In this document: one piece after another, positions 11,085 through 23,054 of the stretch | How positions within the stretch are numbered: position 1 is the stretch's first letter | Layout: each line of letters starts with the position of its first letter | From: Tretioscincus oriximinensis | Lineage: Eukaryota; Chordata; Lepidosauria; Squamata; Gymnophthalmidae | Direction: 5' to 3' | Assembly (NCBI GenBank): GCA_022410635.1 | Contig: JAJVDF010000139.1 | Location: 2,203,306 to 2,267,305 of the forward strand | Length of the DNA stretch: 64,000 nt | Translations under genes and position numbers: made by a program | The notes under the pieces: model-generated | Told to the model about the DNA's origin: nothing | Database searches by the model: none | Seen by the model: only the letters and a program-made list of their open reading frames with translations

Positions 11085-11699
11085 GGAATTTTGGTTTGCA
11101 CTCACATCATATCAAGATCCCATAATATCAAGTCTTGGGTTCCTTTCGCGGGACTCCACCCTTTTCCATTCATCCAAGCCATTGTGCCCGGCATTTCCAT
11201 GTGCCCAGCATTTCCATGAGCCTAGCACATTGTGCTTAGTGATCCCATTGTGCCTAGCGAAAGAGCCTCTTGCAAATTGGCGCAACCACAGCAGACAAGC
11301 ACACGACGCCCACCAAGCCCCCCCACCAAAACCCTAAATGCCCAAGGATGCCATTTTCCCTCCAGAAGCAGCCAGAGAGATTTGCTCTTTCGTATTCGCC
11401 CCTTTTCCCCCAGCCTGTAACGTCTCTGCGTGTTTCCCTTTTTCTCAATTAAACGACCCTCGTCCCAATGAGTGGGATGTGGAGGAAGGCAGGGATGTGA
11501 AGACGTGGTTCCTATTGGGCTGGTTTCCCCAGTCGACTGGGTGCCATTAGGGAAGCGCACACATCCAGCACATTACACCCCATTTCCTGCCTTAGGAGGC
11601 AAGAGGAAGGCGTCTGTGGCAGCCATGAACTCCCTCCTCCAGGAACCCAAACGCCCTGCCCGTCCTTCTTGGAAGGGGAAAAAGGTTTCCAAGGATCTG

Positions 11700-11960
11700 G
11701 ACTTTGGCTAGGAGTCACGTTCATTCGTAAACTCCCTTAAAGCCTTTGGATTCTCCCGCCGCCCGCCCCCCCCCCGCTCCTTCCCTTCCTCTCTGTCCCT
11801 GCTGCCCCCCCTCCCCCTTTTGCAAGATAAAGTGGCTGTGAGCAATATTTTGCAGCGATCTCCTCCTGCAAACGGAGTCCTGAACTTCATTATCTTGAAA
11901 GCTGCTGAGAAGAGGAGAAACGGAGCAGCAGAAGGAGCAGGTCAGGATTGGAAAAGGGTC
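11700..11960. promoter_or_regulatory. Candidate conserved element, HOXD9-HOXD10 spacer
   Basis: Non-repetitive block with TTCGTAAACTCC, a posterior-HOX-like core, and an inverted pair: TTGCAAGATAAAG (about 11819) and its near reverse complement CATTATCTTGAAAG (about 11889). The AGATAA cores face each other 60 bp apart. Function is only inferred. Confidence 0.25.
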
Positions 11961-12298
11961 CAAGCCCGGACCTGGGCTACATCCACCAGCCGAAGCTGCC
12001 TCCGTTTTGGAAGCAGCTGGCACGGAGGCCTTGNAAGGGCCAAGGCAGGGGAACGGGCCTTAGTGGGTTTTCAGACGACANTAAGGGGAAAACAAATATC
12101 AATGTAGGTCACAGTTGTTAGGAACTGTAAGTTAAAAAGCATCGCCTGAGCGGTTTTTTTTNAAAAAAATAAATGTTTGGTTGGTGTGTGAGCAAGTTAG
12201 GAGAAATGCACAAAATATAAAGTTAATCCAACCTGCATGCATGGAAAGGTTGAACAAGGATTGCAAAAAGAGGCTTTTCGGGACAATTAGGGCTCTGA

Positions 12299-12449
12299 GG
12301 CCCCATCCACACGGAGCCTTATTCTGGGTCAGAGCTTGGCCATCCACATGCCAGTGTAGATTATGGCAGGCCCCATTCAGAGCCTGCCATAGCCNACACT
12401 AGCATATGGATGGCAGGCTCCTATTCCGAGGGACGGCCCAGGATGCAGC
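12299..12449. mobile_element. MITE family B copy
   Basis: Starts GGCCCCATCCACACGGAGCC with intact arms (TTGGCCATCCACATGCC / GCATATGGATGGCAGGC). The right terminus passes into a CTTT tract. This is the last MITE before a 13-kb free zone. Confidence 0.75.
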
Positions 12450-12467
12450 AAAAGGTTGCAGTTACAC

Positions 12468-12600
12468 TGCATCTTTCTTTCTTTCCTTCTCTCTCTCTCT
12501 CTCTTTCTCTCTCTTTCTTTCTTTCTCTTTCTTTCTCTCTTTTTCTTTCTTTTTTCTTTCTCTCTATCTCTCTTTCTTTCTTTCTTTCTCTCTCTCTGTG
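12468..12600 (+). repeat. CTTT / CT microsatellite
   Basis: About 130 bp of mixed CTTT and CT units adjoining a family B element. Confidence 0.9.
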
Positions 12601-12639
12601 CTTTGTTTTTGAAAGCCAACTTAACATTTCTGCTGGTGG

Positions 12640-13770
12640 GGAAAATTCTTCGCATGAACACTACCCGAATAGCCTCTGCTTTGAACCAGCACTTATTCCC
12701 TTTTCCTTTTCCACCTTTTCGTTAGACAGGATTTAAAAGGGGGAAGAGAAAAGGGAGGAGGTCCTTTCCAATTAGCTCTAAATCCAGCCTCCCTTCCCTT
12801 TCGATGCTCCCACACGAACAAGGCTGAGCAGAACAGAAACTTTAATTTACTGCGAATTTTTTTTCTTGCTTCTGTTTCTTCTTTTTTTTTCTTGAAAAAC
12901 CAAAGGAATCTCGTGACTTTACAGAGTTTATTGCATTATACATGCGAACAGAAGACATGCACACAGCAGAGGGTGGGGGAAAGGAGGAGGAGAGGAGGAG
13001 GAGGAGGAGGAGGAAGCAGACATATTTATTCCTTGTTTATACCACTACTTCACAGTCTGTACGACAAAAGGGGTGTCGATATTTCTACACTTGAAGGTGA
13101 GGAAATGAATAGAGATCCATGGCACGAAGGGCAAGTTTAACACACACAGGGGACAAAGGATTACTTACACTGCAAAATGTGCTTTCTTTATTCTTTTTTT
13201 TTCCCTTTCTTTTTTTTATTTATAAAACTGATCATCAAAGCATGTATTTATATATACATATATATATATATATTGAAAATGGCCAGGCATAGCTCCCCAG
13301 ATCAACCCCACAGTGCCTTCCTTCAAAAGAGCATGAGGGCTGCTAGAAGTCAGCTTCTCTCAAAGGTTCGGACATCTCCAATAAGTTAAAACCTAATGAT
13401 CGCATCCAATCAGAGTTTACCCTGCATTACGATGAGGAAACAACAATTATAATAACAATATGTAATAAATTACATGTGCTAGGTTTGGTGTGTACACACT
13501 CGTCATAGGAACATACAGAGACACTTGGCGGCACTAAAGAGACTGGTGTTGGGAAGGTCACATTTGATCAGTATATTAAAATAATAATAATAATAATAAT
13601 AATTAAAAAAACGATTGGGAAATGGAGGGCTCATACTGTTCTCCCCAAAGTCCTTCTTGCATACATACATCCCTAGGTATGTACACCCATGTTGTACCTC
13701 ATTTCTCTATAAAGCAACTGGTGGGTGTCCGAGCCCTGGTGAATTCTGGTCGGGCCCCTGGTGAACCGGC
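12640..13770 (-). other. HOXD10 3' UTR and downstream flank
   Basis: AT-rich sequence follows the HOXD10 stop. Candidate AATAAA signals on the minus strand lie at about 13216, 13187, 13024 and 12921, giving a 3' UTR of roughly 550-850 nt. It contains the miR-10 seed match, an AAT run (13577-13606), a short TA dinucleotide run (13232-13274) and a GGA-rich patch (12975-13016). No coding sequence is visible. Confidence 0.5.
13418..13424 (-). promoter_or_regulatory. miR-10 seed match in HOXD10 3' UTR
   Basis: On the mRNA strand this reads CAGGGTA, complementary to bases 1-7 of miR-10 (UACCCUG). It lies about 350 nt after the HOXD10 stop codon, inside the predicted 3' UTR and within a stretch (TAATGCAGGGTAAACTC) that looks unusually well kept. 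HOXD10 is an established miR-10b target in mammals, and miR-10b is encoded in the HOXD cluster outside this window. Conservation of the site is my inference. Confidence 0.65.
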
Positions 13771-16580
13771 TTAAGAGAAGGTCAGATTTGCGGTCAGTTC
13801 TCGGATCCGGTTCTCCCTGCTCATCTTCTTGAGCTTCATTCTGCGGTTCTGAAACCAGATCTTGACCTGCCTGTCAGTGAGGTTTACGCTCTTACTGATC
13901 TCTAGGCGGCGCTCACGAGTCAGATACATATTGAACAAGAACTCCTTCTCTAATTCCAGTGTCTGGTGCTTAGTATATGGGCACCGCTTCTTTCTTCCAC
14001 TCTTTGCAGTTAACCAATTGCTGGTTGGCGTGTCAGACTTGATTTCCTCTATCAAAATCAAAGGAGAAGAAAGGAGGGAGGGAGGGAGGAATAAAATAAT
14101 AATAAAATAATAATAATAACAGGTAGGCATGCACGTGCATGCAAGCACCCCTCATCTTGTTACAGTTTCCCCTTGGCCATGAACCCAACTCCATTGTGTC
14201 TGGCAGGTATGGGGGCTTCTGGGTATTAAGCACTGCTACGTGGAGTTGGGCAGAATGGAGTGGCGTGGGGGGTTCGCCTTGCTTTGTGTGATGCTCTCCA
14301 CAGTGAAATGAAACAATGCCAGGCACACAAATTCCCAACTTGTGGCTCTTTTCTCTAATATTTTTTATATGCCCAATCTTTGCAGCATTCTATATTTTAA
14401 TACATACAATTCAAGCTGCTGGGACAAAACTGGGGCCATATAAACCTTAGCGTTTTCGACAGTTGTTTCCATTTTAGAGGCACCAAAATGTGGAGTCCAT
14501 GCAAACGAGCCCATCCCTATAAGCGATTAATTCAGAAGACATTCATGTCTCCAAGAAGAACAAAACTATTCCTATCGTTCATTTGGAACGAAATGAGTCT
14601 GCATCCCACGTGCCATTAAAATAATCAGGGCGGAAATACAAGGGGTGTTTTTAATTCTCACTTAGCGCCAAAATTTAGAAACAAAGTTAAGACAAGCGGC
14701 TTTAGTTTTCCAGGGTTTTTCCCCCCCTTAAATAGAAGTATTTCTCCCCAAATCCAGGTTTAACCATGAAGGCCAGTATTATTTCGTGTAGATACTAATA
14801 TATTATATGGCCAAATTTAAAAGAGAGGCTGTCTGTTTTTAAAGGAAAAAATAAGCTTCTTTTTAAAAACAAAAAACAAAGAAAAACATTTCCCCTTCCT
14901 CCTTTTTCTCTTCCCCCCTTTTTTCTTTCTTTTTGATACTGCTCCACCATATTTTCCTTCCTCCCGGCTCACTCTGTGTGGATATCCCAATCCNCCTTTT
15001 TTAAGGATAATGGAGGGAAGCGGCTCCACCATCCTTTCGAAACACAATTCAGCCAGAAGCATCAAATGGTGTTCCCAAACCATCCCTTCCCAACACTTCC
15101 CATCTTTGGCCCATGGGAAGGGAAGGCCTTTCTAAGGAAATGGGATTACATGGAACCCAAACCTCTGCTTNCCTTCAAAGTTTAAATGGCACTGCGGTCT
15201 CCTTCTTTGGAAACACAGCAACACAGAGCCAGAGAAACCAAAGTTCTTTTTGTTGTTGCTGCTGCTTTGGTTGGTTGGTTTTTCTCCTTTGGGTTTAGGA
15301 AACCATGCAGGGCTGGAGCGCAGAAAAGGAGCCAGACACAGGTGACCCCGTTTTCACCCCAGTTTGGCCGAGGCAGAGGGACAACTGGAGATGCCTGAAA
15401 GGGTTTCCTCTTGGGGGGAGGAAAGGAGCTCTTGCCTCAGGAGGGGTTTTGCAATTCAGGGTAATGGAAAAAAATCCCTCCAGCCATTTCTCCTGAGGAT
15501 CCTTCCAAGGGGTTGGGAAAGATGGAGGCACAGAGCCCATCCTTATGGGGAAACCCTTCCAGCCCCACTCTCCAGCCCCTCCTATTGCCCAAAGAGCCCT
15601 TGTAGCCCCGGGCACACAGCCCCAGAGGTGCGGGAGCATTTTTGGAGAGCAGTCATGGCTGCGCTAAGCCCTTTCGGTTTGCGAGACCATCGTGTGCGCC
15701 CCCCCCCCCCCTAAGTAAACCTGGCCACCACGTTGGGGTCTCCCTGTCCCTCCAGAAGTTCCCTCTCCTACCGACCTTTGCTCTCCTTCTCTTGGGCTTC
15801 CGGGCTGGAGACGGAGGCTTCGGCCAGGCAGCTCCTGTCCTCCTGCAGCAGGGTGCTGGACTTGGGCTCTGGGCTTTCCACGTGGGGGGCCTTGGNGTTG
15901 TCGACGTGGTGGTTGGCGCTGCTGCCGGTGCTGCCGGCGGGGTTCGCAGTGGCGCCGTTGGGGTTCTCATTCATCTTCTTCTCCGCGGGGAGCGGCGGCG
16001 CGCCCTGCGGTTTGGAGGCGCCGCGCGGGTTGAGCTGGAGCATGACCGTGGCGCTGGTGGCCTCGGGGCTGTGGCTGTACTCTTGGCTCTTGCCCGTGGC
16101 GTAGGTCTGGCTGAGCCGGAAGTACCCCGGGACGGGCACCTCGGGGTTGTCCATGGGGCAGGCGTCGGGGACCATCCTCTGGTAGGACGAAGGGACCTCG
16201 GGGGGCACCAGCTTGGAGGACCTCTTGTCCGAGTACATGCAGCAGTTGGACTCCTCCTTGATGTTGGTGGCGAAGGAGCAGGTGGGGACCTGCTGGCTGA
16301 CAGGCTGCTGCTCGATGCGGCAGGACCTGCTGGGGTCGCTCCAGTTGTCCACCGGGGGGATATACGGGTGGACGTTCATGCCCATGTTTTGGTGGCCCAC
16401 CTCCCGCTTGGCCAGGGAGGGCAGCAGCCCGCAGGTCTGCATCCCGTAGCTGCCCAGCTCTGTGCTAGGCGGCATGTACATGCTGGCGCTGTTGGAATAG
16501 AATGTGTCGCTCCTGCAGGCACTGATCAGGGAGTCCACTAGGAAGGTGTTGGCGGCGGGAGAGCTGCTGGGGAAGGACAT
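13771..16580 (-). CDS. HOXD10: Homeobox protein HOXD10 (two exons)
   Basis: HOX10-paralogue transcription factor; in tetrapods it acts in lumbar, hindlimb and zeugopod patterning. Exon 1 is 16580-15776 and exon 2 is 14048-13771, separated by a 1,727-bp intron (donor GTCGGT, a weak form; acceptor GATAG). The protein is 360 residues (human 340). The start [19 protein letters not shown] has A at -3. Exon 1 keeps long blocks matching other amniotes, such as [29 protein letters not shown] and [15 protein letters not shown]. The PBX-type W is residue 280 in PTSNW. The homeodomain spans about 286-345 and, with the C-terminus [12 protein letters not shown], looks identical to the human protein as I know it. 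The insertion relative to human is an Asn/Ala/Gly-rich stretch near residue 230. One N at 15896 is frame-neutral. Exon 1 is markedly less GC-rich than that of HOXD9 or HOXD12. Confidence 0.98.
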
Positions 16581-16689
16581 TTTGGGCAGGGGCTGGCGGG
16601 AGAGGGACGGGGTCCTTTGTAGGCTGACATCTCTACGAAAACATGCCCGGCGTGTAATTGTGGATGCCTCTGCGCGACCACATGACAGC

Positions 16690-16750
16690 CGAGCCAATGG
16701 CATTGCAAAGAGGCCTTCCAGCCGCTACCTCCCCGACGGTCACGTGACGG
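16690..16750 (-). promoter_or_regulatory. HOXD10 proximal promoter: CCAAT and CACGTG
   Basis: A GTCACGTGAC palindrome (E-box core 16741-16746) and a CCAAT sequence (16693-16699, on the plus strand) lie 110-165 bp upstream of the HOXD10 ATG, next to a TTTGCAAT octamer-like or C/EBP-like sequence (about 16700-16708). The spacing and motif pairing parallel the HOXD9 and HOXD13 upstream regions. Confidence 0.5.
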
Positions 16751-19700
16751 CCCGGGACGCGCCGCGCTTCGGCGCAAAGGCGGACAACAGCGACCCCTGG
16801 AACGCCAGGCGGGAAGTGCAGGCGCGTCGCCCGTAGCAGGCAATAGGCGCAGCAGCAGCAGCAGCAACAGAGGGGGCACACTGCCCACCCCACACGCGCG
16901 CACACATCCGCCCTTTCTCCCTCCGCCGCACACACACACGCACGCACGCACACCCCTTGCAAAAAGGAAAAAAAAAACCCAGCCCTGGCGCACTGCGCTG
17001 GTTTAAAACAAGGAAATGCACCGAATTGCTCTGGTCTCTAACAGTCTCTTCCTACACTCGAGCATGCATGTATGCAGATCCAAGCCACTGGCAGAAGGCA
17101 GCTTGGCTTCTAAAGGACCCTTTGCTTCCCCCACCCCCACCCCCAAAAGAAGAAGAAGAAGCTATGGCAGGTACTGGAGCAAAATCCTTGCAAGGGTAGA
17201 CAGAGGAGAAACTACCAGCAGGGCATAGCAGAACAGTCACCAAGGGCAGCAAAACAGGGGCCTTTCCCCTGCACGCACCTCCACGGCCAACATGATAAAA
17301 TGATACAAATAATAACCCCGTCAAAGTTCACACACACCCCGCCTGGCTGTAGGGTCGCCTGGGACGGTCTNGGGTTTCCTAGCAGCAATCCAGCCCCTAA
17401 GAAGCGCGCCTGAATTAACCTCTGCCTAGGAAAACCACACCTGGCGGGGTCGTTTCCTCTTTTCGCCTCCGGATCAAACTCTTTTTAAAGAAACATCACC
17501 CAGCGAGAAACCCACACCAGTGACAACAGCCCCCTAAAGAAAGTTTGAGGAAGGCGAGAGGTTTTGGTCTGGAGTGCAGGGAATCTGCAAAGGTTTGGGA
17601 GGAAGGGGTGGGTGGGTGGGTGGCTGGGGGTGGAAGTGGTTTCCCTTGATGGGTTTTGTAAAAGCATTGGCTCTTGACACGTGGAAGGTCCAAAAGGTTG
17701 TGGAATTTATTAATACAGATTAAGAAGTATCAGGACAATCAATGAAAAAGCCCCTCATCTACATTTCTTGGGCCACTTGGTAATTTTCTTCCTTCTGAGG
17801 CTATCCCAAGAGTTATACCCTCTGTTGCCACACATGTGGAGATATTTCATTAACAGATCAATCGAGACTTTTGTACAGGATAAGATTAATAGTTAAGATT
17901 TAGCATAATGGCGTTCGTGTTATGAATTATTGAAAATTATACTATTGATTTTTCTCCTTAGCGACCAACCCAGAAGGTCAATTTTTTTTTGTTTTAATAC
18001 AAAATCATCAAATATGAAAAGCCAGGTCGTGGGCTTTGTTTTTTATAACGACCCTTACCTTCTAAAAACTAATATGATGGTGTGTTTGTGGTGTGTGGGT
18101 TTGGGATGTAGCTGAATGGACGCTTGTAGGCATATACAAAACACACCCAAAATATTTTGTTTTGCTTTAGGTGCCCGGCAAATTCTCAAAATGCACAGAA
18201 AAGAAATTAATTTTCTGACACAGCCTGGATGAACTTTTCGAAACCAATAGAATGGAGTGATTCGCTGGTGTTACCCATGACCACAACTTTCTACATTTCA
18301 AATTGAGATAAACCCTCAAATTAAAACTTCAGCCACTACTGACCATCAGAAACAATCTTTTCGGAATCAGGCAGGGGAAAGAGGGGAATTCTTCTTAAAT
18401 ACATTTCCTTCATTTGATATTTTCTCTTTCTGAGTTCTCTCACTTAGCCGCTCTTTCTGCCTTTTGTTAAAATGCTGAACCCATGGCCTCTCTTTTGGGG
18501 GAAAAAAACCCTTCAAATATATATATTTAAAAATCATTCCTTTTGCTTCCCTCTCCTTTCGGCCATTTTTACCTTTAAAAATCCCCTTTAAATTAAGATG
18601 TTTCGAAGCTCACACTGCTGATAGATTCTGCCACTAAACCTTCCTTGGGATCCATACATTTNCAGATGGGCTCTGGAGGTATTCAGTCTGGTAAACTCTC
18701 CTTTCACTGCCTTAGAATCCGTCTCTGGTTTGAAATAAAACTCTGGACCAGCCCTTCAGGTCTTGGAAAAGGATATTTCAAATGTTCTCTGAAATCGCTA
18801 CCGTGGATGGCCGAAAAGGACGCTGCTTTATTATTATATTTCACAACCACCTTTCTTTTACTCCTAGGTCATATCTAGCTTTTGGTGGAGATAAGAGCCT
18901 GACTTCTGTATTTATTGTTTCATCCCGCAGCCTTTTGCTACAAACAAGCCCCCACGAAAAACCTTCTCGCTGTGGCCATGAGACAGACCCTCGAAAAGCT
19001 CCTAGCAGCTGTTCAAATACAACATCATTGTCAGGTTAAGAGCTTTTACGGCAGGACAGGCTCCAAGCCCTGTGTTTGCCCAAGAGTTTAAACCTTACCT
19101 TCCTCATGTGAGCTACATTCCCCCCCAAGCTTCTCCTGGACTATCTCTGCCCCCACCAAGTTCTACCATCCTTTCCCTTATCCTGGATACTGCGAGCTGA
19201 TAAACACAAGGTCCCCCCAGAGGAAGGGATCCTGGGCTTTCCACGCCACTTGCCCCCCCCCCCAACAGCACCTCCATTTAAGATCATTATCAGAGCCATT
19301 GCTAAGATTTTGTCTGCGCTGGGGAAAGAAACAAAAGGTGGAGGTCATGATGGGTCTCTTTGGAGAGGCCAGAGTTTTATGTTCTTCCCAGCAATTTCCC
19401 TTCGTCCTCGGCCACTCGCACGGCTCACAAACAAGACGCCAGACAACCTACTGAGTTTAAAGCCAGGCGACCCTATTCTCTTCCTCGTCTGCATTTTAAG
19501 TCTTGGCTGGGCAGGGGAAGGAGAGATTTTATGCCCACCAAAACATCTCTCCTCGCCCTCTATTGACAGTATGAGGGGCGCCTTGGGATTGTCCCAACCC
19601 TACGAATATCTGCCTAGTCCCTTTTCCATCCCATCCTATTCCTTGTCCTCCTGCAACGTTCCAGAAAGCCAGATTCTCCCTGCTTTTTTTTACACCCCAA

Positions 19701-21613
19701 GGGCTCTGGGTTGCTTAATGTGCTGCCTCTGGAATCCCTTTTAGGTAAGTCCCTCTGCCACATAGGAACAGGCAGATATTAGCCTAGCAGTGGTACCAAA
19801 TTATTTCACTGTGCAAAACAGGATGGGGGGGGGGGAGGCATGTCAGTTCCTATGAAACTGTCTAAGCAGAAAACAATCTCCAGCTTGCTTTAAATAAAAT
19901 AAAATAACTTGGTCAGGCGTTTGGCACTTGAAAAGGAAGCAAAAGTCACACACGCAGAAAAACCTTATATGAGAGACTGAATAAACATCTCCTTAGCAGG
20001 GGGGAGAAATGTGTCAGACCGTATGTATTTAATGCCACTTTAGTTTTAAATCATATTAAGATGGGATTGTACTAATTAACATTAATAAATAAATCAATAT
20101 AATGCCATAAACGAGATATACAATATACATTAATGCAAAGATTTTCCTCTTTACTGTCTCATATTTTTTCTGCTTCCAAAGGAGTGGCCCCCTCCTCACT
20201 CCCTGGTCCCTGTGTAAGTCGATGGGTAGCTGCAGTAAAATATATATTGACACTATCCTTATCTGTCTTAATAAATAATAGAAAATAGAAGCTGGGGGGG
20301 GGAGTTACTGGTCTCAGGTTTTAATAACAATTATGCTGATTTAATTCAAAGTTGTGTCCCCTTTGTTGGTTAAAGGGAGCTCTGATATGGCCATGAATTG
20401 CTATCCGCCTGAAATTTGTATAATTGCTCTGATTATTCGAGATGAGTAGGAGAGGAAAAGATTGATCCGAAGTAGCGAAGGGATTTTTCCAGTTGCAAAG
20501 GATTGAGCAAAAAGATGGCCATTTTAGAATATCATCCCTCTTTTCTCCCACTCCTCTAAGCCTCAGATCTATCAGGATCCTCCATGCACCCAGATTATAG
20601 AATTAGGACACTGCAGGATGCCTTTGATTACTGGAGGCTACTGGAGGCTACTGGGAGGCTACAGATGTTTCCGCTCATCGGCTAATAACATCTCTAACTA
20701 CCATTTTTATCTCACATTTTTTTACTGGATTGAGGAGGCAGCATTCAAGAATATTTGTGAGCAAGACTGGAGCACATCAGAACATCAGCTCAGTTAAACA
20801 TTGTCCTATAAGGTTAATGTCAGGAATTAGTTGTTGCTGTGGAGCTGAGTAAAGAAATCACTTTGCTGGAACCAGGAGCTGTGTGGTGTCTTAGATTTTA
20901 GGCTGCCTGGATCTTATAATTAATTATTTGTGCCTCGCCTTTTTTATTGGCTTGAGGAGGTAGAATTAAAAAAAATTAACTTAAATGATGTGACCGCAAA
21001 GGTGGTACACACACAATTACATCAGAAATCTGTAAGTTCTATACTCAAGATTTAATTATTATCTACTGTTTTTGGATAGTCCAACTTCTTTTTTTTAATT
21101 TTACAGTAATTGTTGTTGTTTTTATCGCAAGGTCTTTTATTCATAAACATTTCTCACAAATAAAGACCCACCAGCAACATCCCCAACCCCACCACAGCCT
21201 CTGCCCATTGTTTCCAGCATCTTTTTCTACAAGCAAAGACAGAGTTCAATTTCAGACGGGTACAGGACGCCTCCAGTCAGGTTAATACCTTTGTTCATTC
21301 TCAATTCATTACAATCTCCTATGGGAGCTTCCTGGTTTCATAGAACTGTTTCCCATCTTACAAACCACAATCAAAAGAATAACCAGAAAAAAATATAAAA
21401 TAAAATTAACCACATCCAAAAACACGGAAAGAATTTTTTGTAGAATAACATGGTGGACCAAGCAAGATAAGGTTTTAAAACAAACCCAAAAAATTACAAA
21501 CTTTAAAAAAAAAAACCTTCTAAAAAAAGGAAACATTCACTTAGACAAAATGAGATCTGAAAAAGCACTGAAGGGAGAAAAATTAACAAAGAAGGAGGAC
21601 AAAAAGAAGGAAC

Positions 21614-21614
21614 A

Positions 21615-21675
<61 letters not shown>
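21614..21675 (+). repeat. AGAT microsatellite
   Basis: Fifteen near-perfect AGAT units in AT-rich DNA. Confidence 0.95.
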
Positions 21676-23038
21676 ATTAGTTTTCAGTTCCGCTAACTTT
21701 CTCCAGATTAGATTTTTGGATCCGCTAAATGTCCTCAAAAGGAAGAGAATGAACAAAACCAACATTTTCAAGAGGTTCAACTAATTTAGTAAGCAGTGAT
21801 GATATAACAGGATTCCACACTACCCCTGAATAAGGTCTTAACATAAAAGGATGAGACATGGAGGGGTAGTGAAAGACACTAATCTTGCAGTCTCATGATC
21901 TTGCGGGGATCTTAAATGTCCTGGTTGAACAAAATTTGGTGGGGCGGAAAGTGTGGAGAAGAAACCCAGATATGAATCTTCCCTATACTTTTTTCCTTGG
22001 AGTAGATCCCTCTCGTTTATTCTAAATTTGAACTAGCAAACTGCCTTCCTTTCTGTCTTCTAAGCTCCAAAGCTTTTAATATTAGGGTTGTATCTATTTC
22101 AGGCCAAAAGGCTGTTCTAGGTGACTAGAATTAAAATTAAAATGGTTTAAAAATCAACAAGTAAGTGGGAGAATTATGCCATACCCTCATCTCCTATGGT
22201 GTAGTTTGGACATATCTATTTTATTTTATTCACACAACCTAATTCTTAACTGGTGTACAGTTAGAGGAAATAAGTGGAGAAAATCCACTTTAAATCTTTG
22301 GTGTATTTATTTTAAAAGTGCGTGTTATTCTGGGAATGAAGGATTTACTAAATACGAGATCATTTCTGGAAATTGTGTTGGCCTAATGGCCTTTATTTTC
22401 TGAGTTTTTAAAATTTTCGATGATTCCAAAATTATCTTCCCCTCTGTATTTCTTAAAAAACGAAGTTTGATTTCTTAATAACTGGTAAAGGGGGAAATGT
22501 GATATTTATAAAGTATACTTAGATTCTCTTGCACTGCCTAGCATATCCTGCCATCTTACAGAAAGAACACTCATCTCAAAATCTATTTTTCTCATTCATT
22601 AAATTAATATATGTATATTTTAAATAAATTGTGTAATCCACGGTCTATGCCTCCTCTCAACTTGAGGGGAAAGCCCCAAATCAAATATAAGGTGGCTGTG
22701 ATCTGGCGCAAAGATTGCACTTAAAAAAAGAAACAATTAGAATTCTGGTCTGCTGAAGATGTGGTAGAGATAAATTTCCCTCTTCTAAAAGTGTTGATTT
22801 TTAAAAAATGCTGTTCACCCTATTGTAAAAGATTATGATCCAAAATATTTTTAATGAAATGCTTCTTGTTCAAGTCATGGCAATGAGCTACTCGTGCATA
22901 AATCTTGTTTATGCTCTATTTTCTCATTTTCTAAGCTCTGAAATCTTATAGCTGCTTATATATTAGATATTTTATTAGATGCAGGATTGTTTGAACGTAC
23001 ACTTGAACATTACAGCAATTTCGCATTCTAGGATATCA

Positions 23039-23054
23039 GCACGCCCTCTTGTGG
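23039..23054 (-). promoter_or_regulatory. CTCF-like motif, HOXD10-HOXD11 spacer
   Basis: The minus strand reads CCACAAGAGGGCGTGC. The core CCAC-AGAGGGCG is kept; position 5 and the last three bases deviate. It is an isolated GC-rich patch inside strongly AT-rich spacer DNA. Confidence 0.4.

Noticed and set aside
8492..13770. miR-196 gene between HOX9 and HOX10
   Set aside because: I looked for TAGGTAGTTTCATG and its complement and saw neither; miR-196 is known from HOXA, HOXB and HOXC clusters of tetrapods, not HOXD.
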